Of a stretch of DNA of 43,877 bases, positions 37,960-43,877 are shown one piece after another. A program made the translations under genes and the position numbers. This DNA is from Candidatus Saccharimonadota bacterium (lineage in GTDB: Bacteria > Patescibacteriota > Saccharimonadia > Saccharimonadales > Saccharimonadaceae): contig JAFUBM010000009.1 in assembly GCA_017460225.1 (NCBI GenBank), forward strand, positions 1 through 43,877, in the 5' to 3' direction. The number at the start of each line of letters is the position of its first letter. Positions within the stretch are counted from its first letter, which is position 1. Below the pieces are notes generated by a model. That model worked only from the letters and a program-made list of their open reading frames with translations, ran no database searches and was not told the DNA's origin.

Positions 37960-37968
37960 TGGTATAAT
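37960..37968 (+). promoter_or_regulatory. Extended -10 of rsmH (nearly leaderless)
   Basis: TGG-TATAAT with a 9-nt spacer to ATG 37978; the predicted leader is about 3 nt. Confidence 0.65.
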
Positions 37969-37977
37969 ATATACCGT

Positions 37978-38853
37978 ATGGAAGAACTTCATAAACCTGT
38001 ATTATTATCTGAAGTCCTCGAGGTCCTGGATCCTCGACCGGGTGAGTCGTATTTGGACTTGACGGCAGGATATGGTGGACACGCGAGTAAAGTTTTGGAT
38101 TTGACACGGAATTATAAAGAGTCGGCGCTAGTCGACAGGGATTCTTTTGCGACGGAGTATCTACGCGGGAAGTACAAAAGTGAACCGGTAGAAATCGTAG
38201 AAGGAGATTTTTATAACTCGGTGCTGAAGTTAATTGAGTGTGGAAAGACTTTTGATATGATATTGGCGGATTTTGGAGTGTCTTCCCCGCAACTAGACAG
38301 GGCAGAACGAGGGTTTTCTTTTCTGAGGGAAGGGCCGCTAGATATGAGGATGGACAGGACGCAGGAGCTAACGGCGGAGCGGGTAGTAAATCACTATCCA
38401 GAGAAGAAGCTGGCAGAGATTTTTGAGAAGTACGGAGAAGAAAGACCCGGGAATGCAAAACGGATGGCGCGAGAAATCGTCCAAGCAAGACCGTTTAAGA
38501 CAACGGAGGAGCTGGCGGGATTTATCAAAAGTAAATCTAGATTCTCAAAGACGCATCCGGCAACACGGATTTTCCAGGCGATACGGATCGAAGTGAACGA
38601 CGAGCTAGGGCTGATCAAACAGACCTTGCCGCTGATACTGAAAGTCCTGAAGCCGGGAGGAAGAGTGGCGATTATTACATTCCATAGCTTAGAAGACCGG
38701 CTAGTGAAACAGTATTTTAGGGAAGCGAGCGAGTATGGCGAAGAGTCGGAACTGGAGATTATAACGAAGAGCCCGATAGTGGCGAGTGCAGATGAGGTTG
38801 TTATCAACCCACGCTCCCGATCGGCAAAATTGCGCGCAGCAAAAAGACGCTAA
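37978..38853 (+). CDS. rsmH: 16S rRNA m4C1402 methyltransferase RsmH (MraW)
   Basis: A 291-aa SAM-dependent methyltransferase acting on C1402 of 16S rRNA. It has the N-terminal HKPVLLSEVLEVL, the SAM loop DLTAGYGGHA (about 27-36), ADFGVSSPQLDRAERGFSF and the C-terminal ITFHSLEDRLVKQYF. It heads the division/cell-wall cluster, as is usual, but no mraZ precedes it. The gene has no Shine-Dalgarno site. Confidence 0.96.
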   Translation: MEELHKPVLLSEVLEVLDPRPGESYLDLTAGYGGHASKVLDLTRNYKESALVDRDSFATEYLRGKYKSEPVEIVEGDFYNSVLKLIECGKTFDMILADFGVSSPQLDRAERGFSFLREGPLDMRMDRTQELTAERVVNHYPEKKLAEIFEKYGEERPGNAKRMAREIVQARPFKTTEELAGFIKSKSRFSKTHPATRIFQAIRIEVNDELGLIKQTLPLILKVLKPGGRVAIITFHSLEDRLVKQYFREASEYGEESELEIITKSPIVASADEVVINPRSRSAKLRAAKRR

Positions 38854-38963
38854 ATAACAGGGGTAGGACGCAGAGCTTGTCGGAACTTTTGACCGCGCTG
38901 AAAATTGGCGAAAAAGAGAGTGGAATTGATAAAAATACAAACAAAAAACAAAAAGGAGGCAAT

Positions 38964-39029
38964 ATGCCTAAACAAATCGTAGTCTCGAACAAGAGTCGAG
39001 CGCAAAAAGTAAAAGTTACTTTTTACTAA
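38964..39029 (+). CDS. Possible 21-aa basic small protein or leader peptide
   Basis: A 21-codon ORF with one of the best ribosome-binding sites in the window: AAGGAGG (38953-38959), 4 nt before ATG. The peptide starts MPKQIVVSNKSRAQK and ends VKVTFY. The last codons form a perfect 9-bp palindrome, AAAAAGTAA-AAG-TTACTTTTT (39004-39024). It lies between rsmH and the ftsL-like gene. It may be a real small protein or a leader peptide; I know no homologue. Confidence 0.45.
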   Translation: MPKQIVVSNKSRAQKVKVTFY

Positions 39030-39041
39030 AAACTTGCCGCG

Positions 39042-39071
39042 CCTAGCCACTTTGACCTTTGTGTGGCTGGG
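39042..39071 (+). promoter_or_regulatory. Hairpin between the two small ORFs
   Basis: CCTAGCCAC (39042-39050) pairs with GTGGCTGG-type sequence at 39063-39071 (9 bp including one G-U pair), with a 12-nt loop. There is no T run. It ends about 14 nt before the ribosome-binding site of the second small ORF. Confidence 0.5.
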
Positions 39072-39095
39072 GCGATGAGGAACAGGGGGATAGAC

Positions 39096-39191
39096 ATGGC
39101 CGAAAAGGCCACCACAACTACGGTTGCGGAGTCTAAAAAGAGTGTGTTAAATATATATGACCTTCCCGAGGCGGAGCTAGTTTACTTATAG
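39096..39191 (+). CDS. Possible 31-aa small protein
   Basis: A 31-codon ORF with AGGGGG 6 nt before ATG 39096. The sequence begins MAEKATTTTVAESKKSVLN and ends in an acidic, hydrophobic tail (YDLPEAELVYL). Its final codons overlap the left arm of a 9-bp hairpin (39166-39215), an arrangement like that of attenuation leader peptides. I recognise no family. Confidence 0.45.
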   Translation: MAEKATTTTVAESKKSVLNIYDLPEAELVYL

Positions 39192-39215
39192 CTCTGGCTA
39201 GTCCACCCGCCTCGG
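39166..39215 (+). promoter_or_regulatory. Hairpin overlapping the end of the second small ORF
   Basis: CCGAGGCGG (39166-39174) pairs perfectly with CCGCCTCGG (39207-39215). A ribosome reaching the stop at 39191 would cover the left arm, so translation could control the fold. No T run follows, so it is not a plain terminator. Confidence 0.5.
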
Positions 39216-39221
39216 ACTAAG

Positions 39222-39230
39222 TGATATAAA
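39222..39230 (+). promoter_or_regulatory. Extended -10 of ftsL-like gene
   Basis: TGA-TATAAA; predicted start near 39237, then an A-rich leader with GCGAGG before ATG 39274. Confidence 0.45.
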
Positions 39231-39273
39231 CCAAAAATAAAAACCTAAAACAAAAGCGAGGAATTATTTTCTA

Positions 39274-39591
39274 ATGCGTGAATCTAGTTCGGCTTGGGTC
39301 CGAAATCGCAATATCGTCCGGCATACACCAAAGACTTTGGGGAGTGTATCGCAAAGCGTTATCTTGGGCGTGCTGGTGTTGGTGGTGGGGTTGATTTATG
39401 TCACTCAGGGAACGAAGGCAACGAGCTACGACTATGAACTGTCTAAAGTAGAGAATGATATTGCGAAGCTGGAGGCGGAGAAGGAAGATTTGGCGGTGGA
39501 GCGAGCGAGATTGACCAGCATTGCGCGGAGCGACAGCAACGAAGTGGCGGCAAATATGCAAGTGGGGCAGGTGGCTGGCTACGCGGAATAG
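39274..39591 (+). CDS. ftsL: FtsL/DivIC-like division protein
   Basis: A 105-aa bitopic protein with a polar N-terminal tail, one membrane helix (about 28-46, SVILGVLVLVVGLIYVT) and a coiled coil outside (about 52-85, ELSKVENDIAKLEAEKEDLAVERARL). This topology and the place between rsmH and the transpeptidase gene are typical of FtsL. Sequence identity in this family is always low, so the call rests on topology and context. Confidence 0.75.
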   Translation: MRESSSAWVRNRNIVRHTPKTLGSVSQSVILGVLVLVVGLIYVTQGTKATSYDYELSKVENDIAKLEAEKEDLAVERARLTSIARSDSNEVAANMQVGQVAGYAE

Positions 39592-39598
39592 TTTGTAG

Positions 39599-39604
39599 TA
39601 TAAT
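39599..39604 (+). promoter_or_regulatory. -10 box of transpeptidase gene (nearly leaderless)
   Basis: TATAAT with a 9-nt spacer to ATG 39614; the predicted leader is about 3 nt. Confidence 0.6.
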
Positions 39605-39613
39605 AAACATAAG

Positions 39614-41344
39614 ATGAATAGGATTAAAGTCTTGAAGTTAGGGCTTTACGCGGTCGCGGCAGTGATTTTGGCGCGGCTGTTTTTTGTGCAGATTATACAG
39701 AAGGAGACGTGGGTAGCCAAGGCGGAGGCGCAACATACGCTAGAAAACACGATTAAGGCGAAGCGGGGGGAGATCTACATGATGGACGGGAGCGAGCCGG
39801 TAGTGGTGGTGATGAACGAAAAGGTATATACGGTGATTGTGGACCCGATGGTGGCGGAGGAAGCGGAGCTAAAGGAGGCGGTGTTTAACGAGAATATGAA
39901 AGAGAACTTGGTGGCGAAGCTAGAGGAAGTGCTGAGTGACCGGACGCGGAGATATATGGTTGTGGCCAAGAACGTATCGAGAGAGAATGCGTTGCGGATA
40001 CGCGAGGCGCAACCGAGCGGGGTGTGGCTACAGGAGACGACGAAGCGGGTGTATCCGGAGGGGACGTTGGCGGCGCGGACGCTGGGGTTTGTGAACGCAG
40101 ACGGGGAGGGGCAGTACGGCGTGGAGGGGGCGCTAAACGCGCAGCTGGCAGGGAAGGACGGACTGCTAAAAACGGTGGCGGACGTAAACCAAGTGGCGCT
40201 GTCGATTGGTGATAAGAACGTGAAGATTCCGGCGGAGGACGGGGAGAATGTGGTGTTGACGATTGACCGGAACATCCAGGCGGAAGTGGAGAATATTCTA
40301 CAAAAGAAAATGGACGAATACGGGAAAGACCAGGCGAGTGCGGTGGTGATGAATCCGCGGACGGGGGAGATACTGGCGATGGCGAACCTGCCGAGCTATA
40401 ATCCGGCAGATTATGGCAATGTGGAGAGCGCGAGTCTTTACATCAATCGAGTGACGGAAGACCCGTATGAGCCGGCGAGCGTGTGCAAGGCGTTTACGTT
40501 TGCGACGGGGATTGACCTGGGCGTGATGACGGCAGAGTCGACGTATTATAATGTGGACAAAATCTATATTGATGGGTGGCCGATTGAGAATGCGAGCAAG
40601 AACGGGGCGGGAGTGCGGACGATGCAGTATGCACTAAACTGGTCTTTGAACGTGGGAAGTATCCAGGCGCTGAAGTGGATTGGCGGAGATGCGGAGAACA
40701 TTACGGAGGAGGGGCGGAAGACGTTGTATGATTATTATGTAAACAAGTTTGGGCTGGGGGAGGAAACGGGGATTGAGCTGTATGAGGCAACGGGGTTGAT
40801 TGGCGACCCGGTAGAGGGGGACGGGCGGGATTCGTTGTATGCGAATATGACGTTTGGACAGAATATGCTGGTGACGATGATACAGGTAGCGGCGGGGTAT
40901 TCGGCGATGATAAACGGTGGCGAGTATTATGCGCCAACTATCGTAAAGGGGACTATTGACACGAACGGGGAACTGGTGGAGAAAGAAAAAGCGGGGGCGC
41001 TAAGGCGAGTGGTGTCGGAGGATACGAGCCGGCAGATGCGCGAGATGCTGTGGGGGACGCGGAGCTCGCCGCGGCTACTGGGTATTGACCAGGCGGGCTA
41101 CTTTGTTGGCGGAAAGACGGGGACGGCGCAGGTGATTCGCGACGGGGAGTATGTGATGGACGAAAGCGTGGCGACGTATGTGGGGTTTGGCGGGGCAGAG
41201 GGGGAGATGCCGGAGTATCTGGCGATGGTGCGGATTTGGAAAGACGGGGAAACGACGGACGCACAGAAGATGGCGCTACCGGTGTTTTCTGAGATATCGA
41301 ATTATCTCATCGACTACTTGAAAATTAAACCTAAAGTGGAGTAA
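39614..41344 (+). CDS. ftsI: Class B penicillin-binding protein (FtsI-like transpeptidase)
   Basis: A 576-aa membrane-anchored transpeptidase that crosslinks septal peptidoglycan. It has one N-terminal membrane helix (about 7-27), a dimerisation region with KRGEIYMMDG, and the transpeptidase domain with SVCK (Ser289-Lys292, SxxK), SLN (344-346) and KTGTAQ (501-506). There are no PASTA domains. Placement between ftsL and mraY supports FtsI rather than the elongation PBP2. It works with FtsW at 42517. Confidence 0.92.
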   Translation: MNRIKVLKLGLYAVAAVILARLFFVQIIQKETWVAKAEAQHTLENTIKAKRGEIYMMDGSEPVVVVMNEKVYTVIVDPMVAEEAELKEAVFNENMKENLVAKLEEVLSDRTRRYMVVAKNVSRENALRIREAQPSGVWLQETTKRVYPEGTLAARTLGFVNADGEGQYGVEGALNAQLAGKDGLLKTVADVNQVALSIGDKNVKIPAEDGENVVLTIDRNIQAEVENILQKKMDEYGKDQASAVVMNPRTGEILAMANLPSYNPADYGNVESASLYINRVTEDPYEPASVCKAFTFATGIDLGVMTAESTYYNVDKIYIDGWPIENASKNGAGVRTMQYALNWSLNVGSIQALKWIGGDAENITEEGRKTLYDYYVNKFGLGEETGIELYEATGLIGDPVEGDGRDSLYANMTFGQNMLVTMIQVAAGYSAMINGGEYYAPTIVKGTIDTNGELVEKEKAGALRRVVSEDTSRQMREMLWGTRSSPRLLGIDQAGYFVGGKTGTAQVIRDGEYVMDESVATYVGFGGAEGEMPEYLAMVRIWKDGETTDAQKMALPVFSEISNYLIDYLKIKPKVE

Positions 41345-41347
41345 AAT
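41318..41347 (+). promoter_or_regulatory. Promoter of mraY (leaderless)
   Basis: TTGAAA (41318-41323), 18 nt, TAAAAT (41342-41347), whose first three bases are the stop codon of ftsI. The spacer to ATG 41354 is 6 nt. An AGGAG lies only 2 nt from the ATG, too close for normal Shine-Dalgarno use. Confidence 0.55.
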
Positions 41348-41353
41348 AGGAGA

Positions 41354-42385
41354 ATGTGGAAAGCAGAAATCAACAATGAACTGTTCTATGGATTGATTTT
41401 GACGCTGGCGGGGTTTTTGCTGTCGATGTTTTTGACGCCGATTTATACGCATTTTGCGTATAAGTATAAGTTTTGGAAAAAGCAGAAAAAGGCGACGGCG
41501 CAGGGCGATGCTTTGCCGGTGATGACGAAGCTACACGCGCATAAGTTTAAGCGGAAATTCCCGACGATGGCGGGGATTGTGGGGGTGCTGGCGGTGGCGG
41601 CGGTGACGCTGTTTTGTAATTTTGACCGGGGGCAGACGTGGCTACCGTTGGCGGGATTCCTCGGCGGGGCGATAATTGGGCTGGTGGATGATATGATCAA
41701 CGTCTTTGGCGACGGGCACGGAGCGGCGGGTTTGAGAGCGCCGGTGAAGTTCTGCTTGATTTCTGTGGTGGGGCTAGCCTTGGGCTGGTTCTTTGCGTTT
41801 AAGCTGGGGTGGACGAGCGTGATGATTCCGTTCTTGGGGCCGGTGGAGATTGGGATGGCGGGGATGATCTTGTTGTTTGCGTTTGCGGTAGTGGCGACGA
41901 GTAATGCAGTGAACATTTCTGATGGACTAGACGGGCTGGCCGGAGGGCTGATGATGATGGCGTATGGGGCGTATGGAGTAATTGCGTTGTTCCAGGGGCA
42001 GTGGATGTTGTTTGGGTTTTGTTTGACGGTAGTGGGGTGGCTACTGTCTTATGTGTGGTTTAACGTGCCGCCGGCGCGGTTTATGATGGGAGATACGGGA
42101 AGTTTTGCGCTGGGTGCGGGGCTGGGCGTGGTAGCGATGATGACGAACGCGTTTTTGCTGTTGCCGGTGATTGGAGTACTCTTGGTGGTAGAGGCGGGAA
42201 GCAGCTTGATCCAGATGTTTTCGAAAAAGGTGTTCCACCGAAAAGTGTTTATTTCTGCGCCGATCCATCATCATCTCGAAGCGAAGGGATGGGGCGAGGC
42301 GAAGATTGTGATGAGGTTTTGGGTGTTGGCGGGGATTGCGGCCATTCTCGGAATGTTTTTAGCTAGTGCCGGCGGAATTGTTTAA
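41354..42385 (+). CDS. mraY: Phospho-MurNAc-pentapeptide transferase MraY
   Basis: A 343-aa polytopic membrane enzyme making lipid I on undecaprenyl phosphate. The catalytic segments are GLVDDMINV (DDxxN type), AVNISDGLDGLAGG and APIHHHLEAKGW. About ten membrane helices are visible. It lies between the septal transpeptidase and ftsW, as in canonical clusters, but murD/murF are not here. Its last codons form the left arm of hairpin repeat copy B. Confidence 0.96.
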   Translation: MWKAEINNELFYGLILTLAGFLLSMFLTPIYTHFAYKYKFWKKQKKATAQGDALPVMTKLHAHKFKRKFPTMAGIVGVLAVAAVTLFCNFDRGQTWLPLAGFLGGAIIGLVDDMINVFGDGHGAAGLRAPVKFCLISVVGLALGWFFAFKLGWTSVMIPFLGPVEIGMAGMILLFAFAVVATSNAVNISDGLDGLAGGLMMMAYGAYGVIALFQGQWMLFGFCLTVVGWLLSYVWFNVPPARFMMGDTGSFALGAGLGVVAMMTNAFLLLPVIGVLLVVEAGSSLIQMFSKKVFHRKVFISAPIHHHLEAKGWGEAKIVMRFWVLAGIAAILGMFLASAGGIV

Positions 42386-42496
42386 TTTTGGCGCATTTCT
42401 GCGTCAGCAGGTGCGTTACTCGCTCTCCGTACTTTAAGTACGGTTCGCTCCGTTACTCCTGCTTCCTTGAACTGCATCCAAAATAAAACAATTCCG
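42373..42496 (+). repeat. Long hairpin repeat, copy B
   Basis: Outer arms 42373-42391 and 42478-42496 pair at 18 of 19 positions; the left arm includes the mraY 3' end and stop. The core CCGTACTT-T-AAGTACGG (42427-42443) is perfect, flanked by AGCAGG/CCTGCT. It has the same architecture and shared blocks as copy A (37427-37555), but different outer arms. Its right end touches the ftsW promoter. Confidence 0.85.
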
Positions 42497-42501
42497 GGAT
42501 G

Positions 42502-42510
42502 TGGTATAAT
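42502..42510 (+). promoter_or_regulatory. Extended -10 of ftsW (leaderless)
   Basis: TGG-TATAAT with exactly 6 nt to ATG 42517. Confidence 0.7.
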
Positions 42511-42516
42511 CGTAGT

Positions 42517-43728
42517 ATGAGAAAGCATAAGAGCGATTTGATAATCGGGTTGATGACGCTGGTGCTGTTGATTGCGGGGCTGATTGTGATTTATGCGATT
42601 GGGCCGATGCGGGTGAACTTTATGAATGCGGCGTATGGTAGTGAGCTGAGTGAGAACTACTTTTTTCTGCATCAGCTAGCGAACGTGACGATTTCTGTGG
42701 TGGCGTTTGTGGTGGCGTTTAGGCTGCCGTATGAGAAGTGGAAAAAATACGGGAAGTGGGTGCTTCTGATTGGATTTTTGTTGTGCGGGATTTTGTTTGT
42801 GGCGAGCAAGGCGGGGAGCGGGATTGCGAGGTGCGAGTTGGGGGCGTGTAGGTGGCTAAACCTGGGCGGGGTGGCGAGTCTGCAACCGGCGGAGATGCTG
42901 AAGCTGGGGCTAGTATTATACCTTTCTCAGCTGGCGGCGGAACGAAAGAGGGAGGGGAAGCTCGATACGAGCGATTTTTGGCTGCCGGCGGGGGTAGTGT
43001 CTGTGATTTCTTTGTTGTTTGTGGTGGTGTTGCAGAAAGATTTGGGGACAGGGGTGGTAATAGTGGCGATAATTTTGGCGACGATTTTTGCGAGTGGGGT
43101 GAAGCTGAAGTGGCTGGGGCTGGTGATACTGGCGGTGGGAGTGCTGGGAGCAGGAGCGATAGTGACGAGTCCGCACCGGATGGAGCGGATTGAGACGTTT
43201 TTGTCGGGGGAGGATGCAGATAATTACCACATCGAGAATGCCTTGATTGCGATCGGGACGGGGGGACTGGCTGGAGTGGGGGTAGGGAACAGCGTGCAGG
43301 CGACGGGGTATTTGCCAGAGAGCATTAACGACTCGGTGTTTGCGATTATGGGGGAGACGTTTGGGTTTATTGGGCTGGCGCTAGTGGTGTTGGTGTTTGT
43401 GGTGCTTTTGATGCGGATTTTGAGAGTGGCGGAGCTGGGGGCGGAGGAGGATCAGCGGCTAGTGGCGGTGGGGGTGTTTGCGTGGATAGCGGTGCAGATG
43501 GCAATAAACATTATGGCGATGACGGGGCTAATCCCGCTAACGGGGATTACTTTACCCTTGCTGTCTTACGGCGGGACGAGTATGATGTTTGTGACGTTGG
43601 CGTTGGGGCTGAGTTTGCAGCTTTCGTGCTATACTAGAAGAGAAAAAGATTTAACGAAGAAAAAATTTGCCAACGGACATCTAAAGAAAGGAAGACTTCA
43701 TGAAAGTGCTAGTCGTAGGCGGCGGTAG
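42517..43728 (+). CDS. ftsW: SEDS glycosyltransferase FtsW/RodA
   Basis: A 403-aa polytopic membrane protein that polymerises lipid II together with a class B PBP. Family motifs include WLNLGGVASLQPAEMLKL (about 111-128), LQKDLGTGVVIV with the key Asp, and the C-terminal GLIPLTGITLPLLSYGGTSM. About ten membrane helices are present and the C-terminus is basic. Context (mraY before, murG after) points to FtsW rather than RodA. I start at ATG 42517 because the earlier frame includes the promoter. The end overlaps murG by 29 nt. Confidence 0.93.
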   Translation: MRKHKSDLIIGLMTLVLLIAGLIVIYAIGPMRVNFMNAAYGSELSENYFFLHQLANVTISVVAFVVAFRLPYEKWKKYGKWVLLIGFLLCGILFVASKAGSGIARCELGACRWLNLGGVASLQPAEMLKLGLVLYLSQLAAERKREGKLDTSDFWLPAGVVSVISLLFVVVLQKDLGTGVVIVAIILATIFASGVKLKWLGLVILAVGVLGAGAIVTSPHRMERIETFLSGEDADNYHIENALIAIGTGGLAGVGVGNSVQATGYLPESINDSVFAIMGETFGFIGLALVVLVFVVLLMRILRVAELGAEEDQRLVAVGVFAWIAVQMAINIMAMTGLIPLTGITLPLLSYGGTSMMFVTLALGLSLQLSCYTRREKDLTKKKFANGHLKKGRLHESASRRRR

Positions 43729-43877
43729 CGGGGGGCACGTAACTCCGGCGATTGCGGTAGTGCGGGAAATTCTCGCTAAGAAGCCGCGAGCGAGGATTGA
43801 GTTTTGGACGGACTGGAAGTACTACAAGAATGTTGTAAAAATTACAACACTTGGCGAGGCGGGAGGAGATTTGCCGA
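43700..43877 (+). CDS. murG: MurG, lipid II synthase (5' part only)
   Basis: The first 59 codons of UDP-GlcNAc:lipid I N-acetylglucosaminyltransferase; the gene runs off the window. The diagnostic glycine-rich loop VVGGGSGGHVTPAIAV (about 5-20) is present. AAAGGAAG precedes ATG 43700, which lies inside the 3' end of ftsW, so the two are translated together. A palindrome shared with the surface-protein gene lies at 43831-43849. Confidence 0.93.
   Translation, partial: MKVLVVGGGSGGHVTPAIAVVREILAKKPRARIEFWTDWKYYKNVVKITTLGEAGGDLP
43831..43849 (+). repeat. Intragenic 19-nt palindrome, family 2 copy 2
   Basis: TGTTGTAA-AAA-TTACAACA inside murG, identical to 27067-27085 and in the same reading frame (NVVKITT). 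Confidence 0.85.

Overview
The window looks like a Patescibacteria (CPR) chromosome segment, most likely a Candidatus Saccharibacteria (TM7) relative. I infer this from very compact single-copy housekeeping genes, a 16S rRNA gene with no 23S behind it, a eukaryote-type (type 2) isoleucyl-tRNA synthetase, short versions of many conserved proteins, a DUF5663-like small protein and an LPxTG-type surface protein. TGA is used as a normal stop (for example at 7734-7736 and 27003-27005), which argues against the groups that read TGA as glycine. The + strand is G-rich throughout, even across the minus-strand genes, as expected if the whole window lies on one replichore with + as the leading strand.

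Layout. 1-1210: 16S 3' end, its own terminator, a TrmH-family methyltransferase, then tRNA-Ala and tRNA-Ile. 1231-4865: a minus-strand small RNA candidate, a KGG stress-type protein, a MazG-like pyrophosphatase, a minus-strand pair (ROK kinase, HExxH metallopeptidase), ribosomal protein S1 with a strong leader hairpin, and tRNA-Asn. 4962-9869: a nuclease-RecQ helicase fusion, IF-2 and a DUF5663-like protein. 9884-10192: a minus-strand ncRNA candidate. 10247-14427: dprA facing the minus-strand fmt, def and priA. 14514-21319: a winged-helix protein, recJ, bS21, adenylate kinase, methionine aminopeptidase, ftsA, ftsZ, a zinc-less NrdR and a thioredoxin-fold protein. 21345-24233: ileS. 24496-28351: small acidic proteins and a coupled cell-surface operon. 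28392-31361: bL21, parA-parB, and minus-strand CYTH-like and RNase HI genes. 31383-37434: Rel, an HTH-MurA fusion, UvrD and a DUF4868/KwaB-like protein. 37427-37943: repeats and a structured element. 37978-43877: a division/cell-wall cluster (rsmH, two small ORFs, ftsL-like, penicillin-binding protein, mraY, ftsW, murG start).

The genes mainly serve translation start and protein maturation (IF-2, fmt, def, map, S1, bS21, bL21), replication restart and repair (priA, recJ, uvrD, recQ fusion, dprA), chromosome partition (parAB), and wall synthesis with division (murA, mraY, murG, ftsA/Z/L/W, transpeptidase).

The most unusual signals are regulatory and structural. At least 17 genes have a TATAAT-like -10 box only 6-10 nt before the start codon, so their mRNAs should be leaderless or nearly so. 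There are three unassigned structured RNA candidates. Perfect 19-nt palindromes occur inside four coding genes in two identical-arm families. Two homologous long hairpins sit at gene ends, and their outer arms are complementary to each upstream gene's own 3' end. Unusual proteins include the nuclease-RecQ fusion, HTH-MurA, a Cys-less NrdR and a solitary KwaB-like protein.
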